A stretch of 15,594 nt of DNA from an uncultured Lachnospiraceae bacterium (GCA_934434905.1 CAKSAI010000042.1:1-15594); one strand, 5' to 3'; positions 8,429 to 15,594 are shown, numbered from the stretch's first letter. Numbers and translations are program-made. The notes: generated by a model not told the origin, from the sequence alone.

Positions 8429-8465
8429 AATTCTTCCTCCCTTATGTGGCTGCTAACGCAACCCT

Positions 8466-8586
8466 TGTATATGACAAAATTCAACTCTATCTTTCTGCCT
8501 TATCCGGCTTCTGACATTGACATCTTATCATTTACGCACTATAATGTATATGAATCCGATTATAATAATTATGGACAAAATTAAAC
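8466..8586. promoter_or_regulatory. Direct repeats in the divergent spacer, candidate AraC-protein operators
   Basis: Two long near-identical boxes lie in the same orientation 100 bp apart: ATGACAAAATTCAAC (8471-8485) and ATGGACAAAATTAAAC (8571-8586). A second pair, TGTATATGA, occurs at 8466-8474 (running into the first box) and at 8545-8553, overlapping the end of the regulator's -10 element. AraC-family proteins often bind paired direct half-sites and can loop DNA, and these repeats flank the regulator's own promoter. That they are operators is inference from position and repetition. Confidence 0.5.
8517..8545 (+). promoter_or_regulatory. Consensus sigma-A promoter of the AraC-family gene
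   Basis: A perfect TTGACA (8517-8522) and a perfect TATAAT (8540-8545) are separated by exactly 17 bases, pointing toward the regulator. Transcription would begin near 8552, leaving a leader of about 70 bases. On the minus strand I see no comparably good -35/-10 pair for the left-hand operon, which fits activator-dependent expression. Confidence 0.8.
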
Positions 8587-8621
8587 CTGTGACGTTACTT
8601 TTCACAGACTGGTGATTGCAT

Positions 8622-9533
8622 ATGATATATAGCTACAACTGTTTGGAACTTCCAAAGGTCAACGGCGCCAATTCCGTAATCCGCAAAACGATCTGGCAGA
8701 TAGCCGATCCGTTCCATATCCTTGTTTTTATCAAGAACGGAGGCTGTGTTTTTGAGATGAACGGCATGATCTATGAGCTTGCCAAAGGGGATATTTTCTA
8801 CATCCCAGCGAAAACAGCGCACATAAGGAAACCACTTGATGACAGCCTGTGTGAAATGGTATATATTCATTTCACGCTTCCCGCAGAAGAAGCCGTACAG
8901 GGCGATCCCTGCGATCCCAAACAGATCATGGACAATAACACGGATGCTTCCTCCAGAGAGCTTCATCTCATTCTTGCTGATAAGATGACGCTCCTTCCGG
9001 ATTATGACCTTATTGTTGCAAAAACCAACTGCATCATAAACCATTTCAGCGGAACCGGCTTCTTCGACCGGCAGACAGCAGTTCTCGAATTATGCTCCCT
9101 GCTCTCGCTGCTTTCCGTGAAATGCAGCCAATCCATCCTTTCCAATCCGCTTGACCGGATCAGGGATTTCTACCCGGATTCTCTCAAAAATGCGCTCAGA
9201 TACATCAAGAGCCATTACACGCAGCCGATAACCCTTGACGACCTGTGCGCCGTATCCCACGTTTCCAAACAGATGCTCATCAAGCATTTTCATAAAGCAT
9301 TCGGAATGAGTCCGTTAAAATATATTGCCGAATACAAAATAAACTGTATCAAGCCCTTCCTGACACGTTACCCGGATATGAGCGTCAAGGAGATCTGTGA
9401 GGAGTTTGGGTTTGAGGACCAGTGCTATTTCTCAAGGCACTTCAAAAAGCACACGGGGGAATCGCCTACCGAATACCGCCTGCGCGTATGCAATTTCAAT
9501 CAGGAAAAGCACATCTCGGAGAGCCGGAAATAG
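8622..9533 (+). CDS. AraC-family transcriptional regulator with cupin sensor domain
   Basis: This 303-residue protein is the only plus-strand gene. The N-terminal part (about 30-90) fits a cupin ligand-binding fold (FIKNGGCVFEMNG, then KGDIFYIPAKTAHIRKP). The C-terminal ~100 residues (188-287) form the double helix-turn-helix AraC domain: PITLDDLCAVSHVSKQMLIK, FGMSPLKYI, then MSVKEICEEFGFEDQCYFSR and HFKKHTGESPTEYR. The start is taken as ATG 8622 with a weak GGTG 9 bases before it; TTG at 8616 in the same frame is the alternative and adds two residues. It likely senses a sugar released by the locus and activates the flanking operons. It is convergent with the right-hand operon and divergent from the left-hand one. 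Confidence 0.93.
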   Translation: MIYSYNCLELPKVNGANSVIRKTIWQIADPFHILVFIKNGGCVFEMNGMIYELAKGDIFYIPAKTAHIRKPLDDSLCEMVYIHFTLPAEEAVQGDPCDPKQIMDNNTDASSRELHLILADKMTLLPDYDLIVAKTNCIINHFSGTGFFDRQTAVLELCSLLSLLSVKCSQSILSNPLDRIRDFYPDSLKNALRYIKSHYTQPITLDDLCAVSHVSKQMLIKHFHKAFGMSPLKYIAEYKINCIKPFLTRYPDMSVKEICEEFGFEDQCYFSRHFKKHTGESPTEYRLRVCNFNQEKHISESRK

Positions 9534-9560
9534 GTTCTGTTCTCCGAAAATGTGCTTCCT
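9502..9560. terminator. Imperfect inverted repeat between convergent genes, possible bidirectional terminator
   Basis: The arm at 9502-9522 (in the last codons of the AraC gene) pairs with 9541-9560 over about 17 bp: AGGAA, GCACAT and CGGAGA blocks separated by small bulges, with an 18-base loop. The position between two convergent genes fits a shared terminator. Neither arm is followed by a strong T-run, so intrinsic termination is uncertain. Confidence 0.4.
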
Positions 9561-9600
9561 CTTGCAGGATTAGCCCCGTCTCCCGGAAATAAGCCTTATC

Positions 9601-10671
9601 TTACAAGAGCTTTATTTCCTCCCCTCTTTCTGCCGACTGGTAAGCGGCCTCGATTATCGCAGTTGTATGGATCGTCTCCTCCGGCTTGACAAAGGGTTCT
9701 GCGGTTCCTGTCAGGCATTCATACAGATTGTCCACGATACAGAAATGCCCGTAAAACGGCTCATTCTGAAAGCCGTTCGGCGAAACAGCCAGTTCGTTCA
9801 CAACGTCACTTCCGCTATAGATCCTGCGGCCTTCCATATCAACGCCTTTCTTCTTGCCCGCCAATACGATATTGTTCTCCTCACGCAGATTTGCGGCCCA
9901 TGCCACCTTGAAGCTTAGCGATGCGCCATTCTCAAAGCGGACATTGCCCTCGGCAAATGACTCGACATTCATCTCCTCCGGGTCAAAGCCGCTGATGCTG
10001 ACACCGCCCTTCAACGCTCCGGCGGCTGCGGCGCTTCCCAGCTCATCTGTATGAACCTTATTCATAACGGCAGTGACCGCGACCGGCTTCGGATTCCCCA
10101 TGAGCCAGATCGCACTGTCAATGCTGTGAACCCCGATATCGAGGAGTGCGCCACCGCCGCTGTATTCCCTGATATGGAACCTGCCCCACGTGGGTATTCC
10201 TCTGCGGCGTATCCGCGAGAGTTCCGCGTAATAGACGTCTCCCAGCTCTCCACGATCTGCCATCGCCTTCGTCGCCAGTCTTTCCGGCAGGAAGCGCAAC
10301 GTCTGGCAGGCCATGAGAATCCTGCCCTGTCTCCGTGCAAGGGAAAACATCTCTTCTGCATCCTGACGGGTTACGGCAAGCGGCTTCTCACAAAGCACAT
10401 TTGCACCGTGCCCAAGTGCCAGGATAACATATTCCTTATGCAGCATATTCGGCGCGCACACAGAAACAACCTCCGGCTTTTCTGCCTCCAGCATCTGCTC
10501 CGCGTCCGTATAATATCTTGCGATCCCAAATGCTTCACAGACGCTCTTCGCTGCTGCTTCCTTTGCATCGCACACCGCCACGATCTCAAAGTGCTCCTTA
10601 TGTGCCATATATGCCGGTATATGGGCGCTTCGGGCGATCATTCCGCAGCCAATGATACAAACTCTGATCAC
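9601..10671 (-). CDS. Gfo/Idh/MocA-family oxidoreductase (canonical, IPTWG subgroup)
   Basis: The protein has 356 residues from a GTG start whose GTGA overlaps the stop of the upstream TIM-barrel gene; GGGAGG lies 7 bases before it. The NAD(P) loop is VCIIGCGMIA (GCGMIA 8-13), the catalytic motif CEKPLA carries Lys96, and the second signature SGGGALLDIGVHSID has Asp178 and His182. RRRGIPTWGRFH matches the paralogue at 5088-6206. The arrangement, a Gfo/Idh/MocA dehydrogenase directly coupled to a hydroxypyruvate-isomerase-like protein, is the same combination as YcjS/YcjR in E. coli, where YcjS oxidises glucosides at C3. A similar 3-keto chemistry here is inference. It is the last gene of the right-hand operon, convergent with the AraC gene. 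Confidence 0.9.
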   Translation of the reverse strand: MIRVCIIGCGMIARSAHIPAYMAHKEHFEIVAVCDAKEAAAKSVCEAFGIARYYTDAEQMLEAEKPEVVSVCAPNMLHKEYVILALGHGANVLCEKPLAVTRQDAEEMFSLARRQGRILMACQTLRFLPERLATKAMADRGELGDVYYAELSRIRRRGIPTWGRFHIREYSGGGALLDIGVHSIDSAIWLMGNPKPVAVTAVMNKVHTDELGSAAAAGALKGGVSISGFDPEEMNVESFAEGNVRFENGASLSFKVAWAANLREENNIVLAGKKKGVDMEGRRIYSGSDVVNELAVSPNGFQNEPFYGHFCIVDNLYECLTGTAEPFVKPEETIHTTAIIEAAYQSAERGEEIKLL

Positions 10672-11450
10672 GATACCGCCTCCCTTATAAATCCCAATGT
10701 CTCTGCATCCGGCTTCGTCGCGCGGTATTCCAGTCCAATGTATCCGCTGTAATCAAGCCTTGCTATCTCTCTTATGATCGCTGGATAATCCACATTTCCC
10801 GTACCGGGTTCATGTCTTCCGGGACTGTCCGCAACGTGAAAATGCCCAATCCTGCCGATATGCTTTTTGATCTCTTCCATTGAGAAATCGCCCATCCTGT
10901 TCTGATGATAAATATCATACAGCATTTTGATGTTCGGGCTGTCTACCTGCTCAAGTATCTCAAAAAGCTCCCCGGCATATGGCATAAAATAATTTTCCCG
11001 GTCGAAGCTGTTCAGCGGTTCAACGACAAGGGTGACCGCATTCTCTTCCGCTGTCACCGCAGCCGCCTCCAGGCACTTATATACATGTTCGCATTGTTTC
11101 AGCCTTGACACGCCGCTTTGATTCTCCCCCACAAGGACGATCATTGCATGCGCCTTAAGCTCATGATATATCGGTATGCTCTCCTCCAGGGCAGACAAAA
11201 ACTCCCCGCTTCTTCCGGCATTTAATATCCCGCGTGAGAGGTCATGGGACAGCTTCTCATCTCTGCTGTCAATGTTAAAGACAGAGAATGACAAGCCGTT
11301 CGCTTCCTTTAAGTCACAGACTCTCCTGATATCCTTATTTGACCACTTCCAAAATTCAATGGCGTCTATCCCGCATTTTCTCACTTCACTTATGCGGTCG
11401 TAAAAATCAAGTTCTGAAAACATCATGTCAATGCAACAACTGAATCTCAT
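10668..11450 (-). CDS. Hydroxypyruvate-isomerase-like TIM barrel (AP endonuclease 2 / sugar isomerase-epimerase superfamily)
   Basis: This 260-residue protein has the length and motifs of the Hyi/OtnI group: LVVEPLNSFDRENYFMP with metal ligand Glu144, MLYDIYHQNRMGD with Asp179, IGHFHVADSPGRHEPGTG with His205 and the family-typical GRHEPGTG loop, and IGLEYRAT with Glu241. These four residues fit the divalent metal site of the family. Relatives interconvert hydroxypyruvate and tartronate semialdehyde (Hyi), 2-oxo-tetronates (OtnI), or epimerise 3-keto-sugars (YcjR). Its ATG overlaps the stop of the preceding gene (ATGA), with AAGGAG upstream, and its own stop overlaps the next start, so all three are translated as a unit. 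In this context a keto-sugar isomerase or epimerase is more likely than glyoxylate metabolism, but this is not proven. Confidence 0.85.
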   Translation of the reverse strand: MRFSCCIDMMFSELDFYDRISEVRKCGIDAIEFWKWSNKDIRRVCDLKEANGLSFSVFNIDSRDEKLSHDLSRGILNAGRSGEFLSALEESIPIYHELKAHAMIVLVGENQSGVSRLKQCEHVYKCLEAAAVTAEENAVTLVVEPLNSFDRENYFMPYAGELFEILEQVDSPNIKMLYDIYHQNRMGDFSMEEIKKHIGRIGHFHVADSPGRHEPGTGNVDYPAIIREIARLDYSGYIGLEYRATKPDAETLGFIREAVS

Positions 11451-12739
11451 ATCCGCTCCTTCTTCTCAAAGGTCAGTCTCTCCCAGTCGGCCGGCGCGTC
11501 TCCCAGATCCGGTATGTCAAGAAGCTTTCCGCCCTGCAATGCCGATTCGTGTGCGATAAGCCCCGGTATCATATAGCGGGCCGCATCCCAGGCATTGTTC
11601 GGCGGCAGTTTATTCTCCACGACTGCCCGGACGAAATCATCGATGAGAAACAGGTGCGAATTGTAATGGCAGCCGTCCATATTCTCCAGAAAGCTCTTCG
11701 GCAACCGGTCGATATTCTGTATGGGCGCATGTCCTTCAATGAGGGCAACCGATACCGGAGAAGTATGGTCGTCCCACTTTTGCCCGAATACCTCCTTCAC
11801 TTCGCCCTTCTTGAACCTGGTGTACCGTTCCGGGACAAGCTGCTCCGATATATCGCTCACATGCATCTCCCAGCGCTTTCCGTCTCTGTCCTCCAACGGA
11901 GCTGTCTGATATAAATGTCGGTCGCCTACACAGTCGTACGCGCCGTTTTCTCCGTAAAAGCACGTGATATAGGTGGAAGGCTTATTGATCCCTACACGTC
12001 GGAATTCATTGATGCGGACAACTCCGCCGCCGGACATCCGAAAGATCGCTGTCTCATTGCTGAACGGATTCGCAAAATCATTCTTGTCCTCTCCGAATAT
12101 ATCATCGGGATAATCATCGCGGAATCCCATGCAGGACACCTGGGTCGCATACTGTCCGATCGCCGGGAACACCATGGAGATCGAGTGCGTCGGGTAGAAC
12201 ATCGGCGGAATGCCGGCCACTCTGCGCCAGTTCGGTCCGCCGCTGCGCCGATAGTCGGGATACATCTCGCGTGTATCGTGATAATACTGTGCCTCGGCAT
12301 AGACAAACTTCCCGAATGCACCTTCCTTGTACTTCTCACGGCAATAAATTGCAGCCGGATAGTAATAGCAGGTTTCACCCATCATATAGATCAGGCGCTT
12401 CTTTTCTACAAGTTCAACGATCTCCCGGATCTCTTCCACCGTACACGCGATCGGTACTGCACTGTATACATGCTTTCCCGCTTCCAACGCCTTGATCACC
12501 ATCGGTCCGTGGAGGTGCCGCTGGGTGAAGATCGCGACACAATTGATATCCGCTTTCTCCAGCATCTCGTCATAGCTCTGATATGTCTTTATACCGGGAT
12601 GCTCCTTCTGTGCAAGCTCCCTTAAGTCCTCCTTCAGCTCTGCGACACAGACGCTCGCGACATCCGGGTGCAGATAGAATAGACGTGTAAAATCCCTCGC
12701 AAAGCTATAACCCACAACTCCGACCTTTATCTTATTCAT
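11447..12739 (-). CDS. GH109-like Gfo/Idh/MocA protein, possible NAD-dependent glycosidase
   Basis: This 430-residue protein starts at ATG 12739, with GGAGG 8 bases upstream; an in-frame TTG at 12754 lies within that site and is rejected. The N-terminal Rossmann loop is atypical (VGVVGYSFARDF). The catalytic EKP lysine motif is replaced by SAVPIACTVEE (V95-P96), and further features are MMGETCYYYP (119-128), EAQYYHDTRE (149-158) and GIPPMFYPTHSIS (176-188, His185). Loss of the lysine together with a YPTH segment is a hallmark of GH109-type proteins, which cleave glycosides by transient oxidation on a bound NAD. Assignment to GH109 itself is uncertain. It is longer than the other five oxidoreductases here (356-372). 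It overlaps the TIM-barrel gene by ATGA and lies 22 bases after the secreted-protein gene. Confidence 0.82.
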   Translation of the reverse strand: MNKIKVGVVGYSFARDFTRLFYLHPDVASVCVAELKEDLRELAQKEHPGIKTYQSYDEMLEKADINCVAIFTQRHLHGPMVIKALEAGKHVYSAVPIACTVEEIREIVELVEKKRLIYMMGETCYYYPAAIYCREKYKEGAFGKFVYAEAQYYHDTREMYPDYRRSGGPNWRRVAGIPPMFYPTHSISMVFPAIGQYATQVSCMGFRDDYPDDIFGEDKNDFANPFSNETAIFRMSGGGVVRINEFRRVGINKPSTYITCFYGENGAYDCVGDRHLYQTAPLEDRDGKRWEMHVSDISEQLVPERYTRFKKGEVKEVFGQKWDDHTSPVSVALIEGHAPIQNIDRLPKSFLENMDGCHYNSHLFLIDDFVRAVVENKLPPNNAWDAARYMIPGLIAHESALQGGKLLDIPDLGDAPADWERLTFEKKERI

Positions 12740-12747
12740 AGCTATTT

Positions 12748-12752
12748 CCTCC
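12748..12752 (-). promoter_or_regulatory. Ribosome binding site that decides the ATG start at 12739
   Basis: GGAGG on the minus strand lies 8 bases before ATG 12739 and overlaps the alternative TTG codon, so the start five codons downstream is the real one. Confidence 0.75.
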
Positions 12753-12761
12753 AAAACCCTT

Positions 12762-15539
12762 TTACTGCTTCACTGTGAAATAATTCTTAGCCCTTACCAG
12801 GTCTCTTACATCTTCTGCATAATCCATGTTAAAATCATACTTCGAGGTGTTCTCAGCCTTCAGAAGCCCCTGTCTGATATACGGCAGATCCGCTTCTGTC
12901 AGTTTATCATCCCCGCTGCCGTCACCCAGCACGACTCCTGTATCGCTGCCGATGGCACCCATGAGGTCTATGTCCTTCAACTGTACTCCGTACCGGCCGT
13001 CAACCTGGTACAATCCGGTCATTCGGATGATAATGCTGCTGCAGCAGATCTCCCGGAAGGAGAATTCCTGCTTATAGGTCGAGGTATAATTACTCACACT
13101 TCGGATCAGTTCCCATTGACTTCCTGTATAAGCATATACTTCAAAAGCAGTGGGGAACTTCGTATCCGCAGTGTCACCGCCAACCGGATAGAAGTGTATA
13201 CGGTCCATACGGGTCGGACGGTCAAAGATGAACTGCATGCTCACGATTCCGTCTGCACTGTCCACGAGTTCCGAAGTATATGTATTCTCAGGACTGGTCC
13301 TGTCACCGTCATTCAGCAGTTCATTGTCCGTTCCCCTGCTCAGCACGACTGCGGCCGGTGCCTGATTCCCCCAGATTCTGGATGTATCCGGTCTCACTGC
13401 TTCCCGTGTCGCATTATCACCATAGACCCTCATATCACTGATGATCAATGCATAATTATCTCCGGCTGTATTCGTAAGATCCAGCTTCGTTGCCACCAGA
13501 CGGATCGCAGTGCATTCCACCGGAGCAAAGCCAAACCGGAAGGAAGCGCTGCTCCTGCCAAGTGTACTGCCACCCGCATAGGTCTCTTTTGTAATATCAT
13601 AACCACTCTCACTTACAACCGTCTTCCATTCCGTTCCGGTATATGCCTGAATCTCGAAGTCCTTCGGGAAGCGCTTCGGAGAATTGCCGTCATTCGCCCA
13701 GACAGAGAAATCGGCATAGTGTGCGCACACCGGAGCATCAAAGGTAATCTGCACCCATTCGTAATTCTCTGGGAGAGAAAGCCAGTTAGAGGAATAATTG
13801 GTATTGCTATTGTTATCCACGAGATTGTTCAGATCACTGCCAAAGGCCGGCGCTCCCCAGTCAACCACACTTCCCGCCGTCACCGTCATCCCGTTGGCAA
13901 CATTAAACAATTCCACGGAAGGCGTATCCATCGCAGCGGTGGTTGCAGCGCCATGGATGATGAGCTCAGTGATCTGTAGACCATAGCCTGCCTGCGATCC
14001 GCTTGTTATCTGCCGCATCTTGTCTGCAGTGATACGCACCGCACTTCCGCAGATCTCATCAAAGGAAAACGTAAATTCTCCGTGCTCCTGTGTACTTGGC
14101 GTATAGTTGTTCTCTGTCACAACGTCCACCCACTTGCTGCCATTATATACGCTGATATGAAAATCCTCCGGCATACATTTGCCATAGGTAGCCACTGTTA
14201 CCGAATCAAACCCGTATGCCTTATCAAACATCACGCCTGCATACTGACTTCCCTCCGGATTGGAAAAGAATTCTGAGGAATAATACTTATACCAGTAAAC
14301 AGTTTTGTAATCGTCATCGTTTAATTTATTTAAGGCCACGTCTCCAAGCTCACGGCTGGTGGAAGCAAAGGGCGTACCCTGCTTCTGTACGGCAGCATAG
14401 GAAGCTGCATCCGGAAGCACAACGATATCCTCGCTCGATTCCGCGCCATACACTTCAAATTCACCCAGACGCAATCCATAGTTTGTCGTGCCACCCTCAA
14501 CATAGCTGTTCTTGCTCGTAGTCAAACGCACTGCGGTACAATCTATTTCCTGGAAAATATAGGACTTCCAGCTGTCCTGCTGTCCACAGCCGCTGTCACT
14601 TACAACTTCTTTCCAGCCTTCCGCCGTATAGACACTGACGGTAAACGCATCCGGGAAGCCGCCTTGACAATTACTCCACATATAAGCCGGTTCTAAGCGG
14701 ATCTTACTGATCTGATATGCCTTATTAAACTTCAAGGTTACGGAAATGGGCGTATTTTCATTGCCTGCAGCCGCCAGGTTAGCACTCATAAAGAACCCAC
14801 TATTCGTACCCTTGGATCCCTTTCCATCATTCAGGCGCGCTTTCTTATATGTTTCTACTGTAAGACCTTCTGCCCAGGTATTCAAATGACTGGTATCTAC
14901 CGTTGTTCCATTGGTCGATAACGCAACGTTCGAAAGATCCGGTGTCAATGCTCCGTACACCTCAAACTCGCCCAGGCGAAGTCCGTATGTTGCTGGCTTT
15001 TCCCCATTATCGATGGCTCCGTTTTTTGAAGTAACCAAACGTAACTGACTGCAATCTACCTGTGCAAATTCATAGCGGAATCTTCGAAAACTACTGATCG
15101 TGCATCCGCTCTGTTCTACGACCGTCACCCAGCCATCCTGGGTATTTGCTTCAATCTTAAATGTATCCGGAAAACCGCCTTCATATTTCCAACTGAACGC
15201 AGGCGTTAACTGAAGCGCGCGGATCCGATACGTGCTATTAAAGCTCAATGTAACTGAAATAGCCTCATTTTCATATGATTCCTGCGCATCAGACATAAAG
15301 AAACCTGTATTTGTTGCATTTTTTCCATCAATCAGGTGTTCTTTACTATAGGTTGCAGCCCCCGTTGTCTCTGCCCAGTTACTTAAATGGCTTGTATCTA
15401 CCGTTGTTCCATTGGTCGATAACGCAATGTTGGTCTCTTCTGTCGTTGTCTCCGCCTTTGCAGGTAGCGGGTTTATCGAAAGCCCGGAGACCAGCATACA
15501 CATGGAAAGCATTACACCAAGTATACGTCTTTTCTTCAT
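12762..15539 (-). CDS. Secreted five-module discoidin (CBM32-like) protein with dockerin-like C-terminus
   Basis: The protein has 925 residues. A signal peptide is evident: MKKRR, a hydrophobic core to about residue 24, and a likely cleavage after PAKA (29). Five F5/8 type C-like beta-sandwich modules follow at about 37-197, 203-366, 373-531, 543-707 and 718-862. Each has the same ending pattern, such as YGLRLGEFEVYG or YGLQITELIIHG, and a middle GGFPDTFKIEANT or MPEDFHISVY segment. The last ~55 residues contain two dockerin-like calcium repeats: GDGSGDDKLTEADL (872-885; D873, S875, D877, D884) and YDFNMDYAEDVRDLVRAKNYF (901-921; D902, N904, D906). There is no catalytic domain. It probably binds a glycan outside the cell and may dock onto a cohesin-bearing partner; its ligand is unknown. 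GGAGGAGAGG precedes its ATG. It is the first complete gene of the right-hand operon here. Confidence 0.85.
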   Translation of the reverse strand: MKKRRILGVMLSMCMLVSGLSINPLPAKAETTTEETNIALSTNGTTVDTSHLSNWAETTGAATYSKEHLIDGKNATNTGFFMSDAQESYENEAISVTLSFNSTYRIRALQLTPAFSWKYEGGFPDTFKIEANTQDGWVTVVEQSGCTISSFRRFRYEFAQVDCSQLRLVTSKNGAIDNGEKPATYGLRLGEFEVYGALTPDLSNVALSTNGTTVDTSHLNTWAEGLTVETYKKARLNDGKGSKGTNSGFFMSANLAAAGNENTPISVTLKFNKAYQISKIRLEPAYMWSNCQGGFPDAFTVSVYTAEGWKEVVSDSGCGQQDSWKSYIFQEIDCTAVRLTTSKNSYVEGGTTNYGLRLGEFEVYGAESSEDIVVLPDAASYAAVQKQGTPFASTSRELGDVALNKLNDDDYKTVYWYKYYSSEFFSNPEGSQYAGVMFDKAYGFDSVTVATYGKCMPEDFHISVYNGSKWVDVVTENNYTPSTQEHGEFTFSFDEICGSAVRITADKMRQITSGSQAGYGLQITELIIHGAATTAAMDTPSVELFNVANGMTVTAGSVVDWGAPAFGSDLNNLVDNNSNTNYSSNWLSLPENYEWVQITFDAPVCAHYADFSVWANDGNSPKRFPKDFEIQAYTGTEWKTVVSESGYDITKETYAGGSTLGRSSASFRFGFAPVECTAIRLVATKLDLTNTAGDNYALIISDMRVYGDNATREAVRPDTSRIWGNQAPAAVVLSRGTDNELLNDGDRTSPENTYTSELVDSADGIVSMQFIFDRPTRMDRIHFYPVGGDTADTKFPTAFEVYAYTGSQWELIRSVSNYTSTYKQEFSFREICCSSIIIRMTGLYQVDGRYGVQLKDIDLMGAIGSDTGVVLGDGSGDDKLTEADLPYIRQGLLKAENTSKYDFNMDYAEDVRDLVRAKNYFTVKQ
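14893..15427. repeat. 34-bp identical DNA repeat from module duplication in the secreted protein
   Basis: Positions 14893-14926 and 15394-15427 are identical over 34 bases, 501 bp apart. They encode the same start of modules 1 and 2 (ALSTNGTTVDTSHL). The rest of the two modules has diverged, so identity down to the base suggests either strong local conservation or recent gene conversion between modules. Confidence 0.8.
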
Positions 15540-15553
15540 GATATCCTCTCCTC

Positions 15554-15594
15554 CTACTTCATGTTGTCCAATGCATTTAAGTCAAAGGACAGCT
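15554..15594 (-). CDS. Extreme C-terminus of an upstream gene (partial)
   Basis: On the minus strand the window opens with an uninterrupted frame reading LSFDLNALDNMK and then TAG at 15554-15556. The stop directly abuts the GGAGG ribosome site of the secreted-protein gene. A tight junction of this kind fits an operon member that runs off the window. With only 12 codons the product cannot be named, and chance is possible. Confidence 0.4.
   Translation of the reverse strand, partial: LSFDLNALDNMK

Noticed and set aside
10668..11450. Possible C-glycoside-cleaving DgpB-DgpC system
   Set aside because: The barrel protein is of the right superfamily, but no small DgpB-like gene is adjacent, and the GRHEPGTG loop fits the hydroxypyruvate isomerase group better.
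11915..12625. A 236-codon open frame on the plus strand
   Set aside because: It is antisense to the GH109-like protein, which has clear family motifs; no start signal or domain is visible.
13116..13979. A 287-codon open frame on the plus strand
   Set aside because: It is antisense to the modular secreted protein; its composition is that of a shadow frame.
1..15594. CRISPR array, tRNA/rRNA genes, diversity-generating retroelement or phage genes
   Set aside because: No regularly spaced repeats, no tRNA-like cloverleaf, no reverse transcriptase and no structural phage proteins were seen.

Overview
The window looks like a glycan- or glycoside-utilisation locus from an anaerobic member of the Bacillota, probably a gut or rumen Clostridia (Lachnospiraceae or Oscillospiraceae type). 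The reasons are strong GGAGG ribosome binding sites, a consensus TTGACA-N17-TATAAT promoter, a glycyl radical enzyme system (strictly anaerobic chemistry), a secreted protein with a dockerin-like tail, and tight operons. The taxon is inferred, not proven.

Layout, with almost everything on the minus strand. (1) The right-hand operon, 15594 down to 9601: the last codons of an upstream gene, a 925-residue secreted protein with five discoidin/CBM32-like modules and a dockerin-like end, a GH109-like Gfo/Idh/MocA protein, a hydroxypyruvate-isomerase-like TIM barrel, and a canonical Gfo/Idh/MocA dehydrogenase. The last three genes overlap or nearly touch. (2) An AraC-family regulator on the plus strand at 8622-9533, convergent with (1) and divergent from (3). 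It has its own consensus promoter and long direct repeats in the 193-bp divergent spacer. (3) The left-hand operon, 8428 down to 2162: four more Gfo/Idh/MocA proteins and one (beta/alpha)8 glycoside-hydrolase-like protein of unrecognised family. (4) A decayed 3' end, 2175 down to about 70: a glycyl radical enzyme activase that loses its C-terminus, a C-terminal piece of a glycyl radical enzyme that stops just before its radical glycine, and the N-terminal part of a LacZ-type GH2 beta-galactosidase with a one-base frameshift and a truncated end. All are in the same orientation and joined end to end.

How the parts may work together: six different Gfo/Idh/MocA proteins plus an isomerase/epimerase-type TIM barrel in one regulated locus resemble the oxidise, then epimerise or eliminate, then re-reduce logic of 3-keto-sugar pathways (the YcjS/YcjR pair of E. 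coli) and of NAD-dependent glycosidases (GH109), rather than ordinary hydrolysis. The secreted five-module protein would capture the glycan outside the cell, and the cytoplasmic enzymes would process imported saccharides under control of the AraC protein. No transporter lies in the window. The substrate cannot be read from the sequence, and the pathway is inference.
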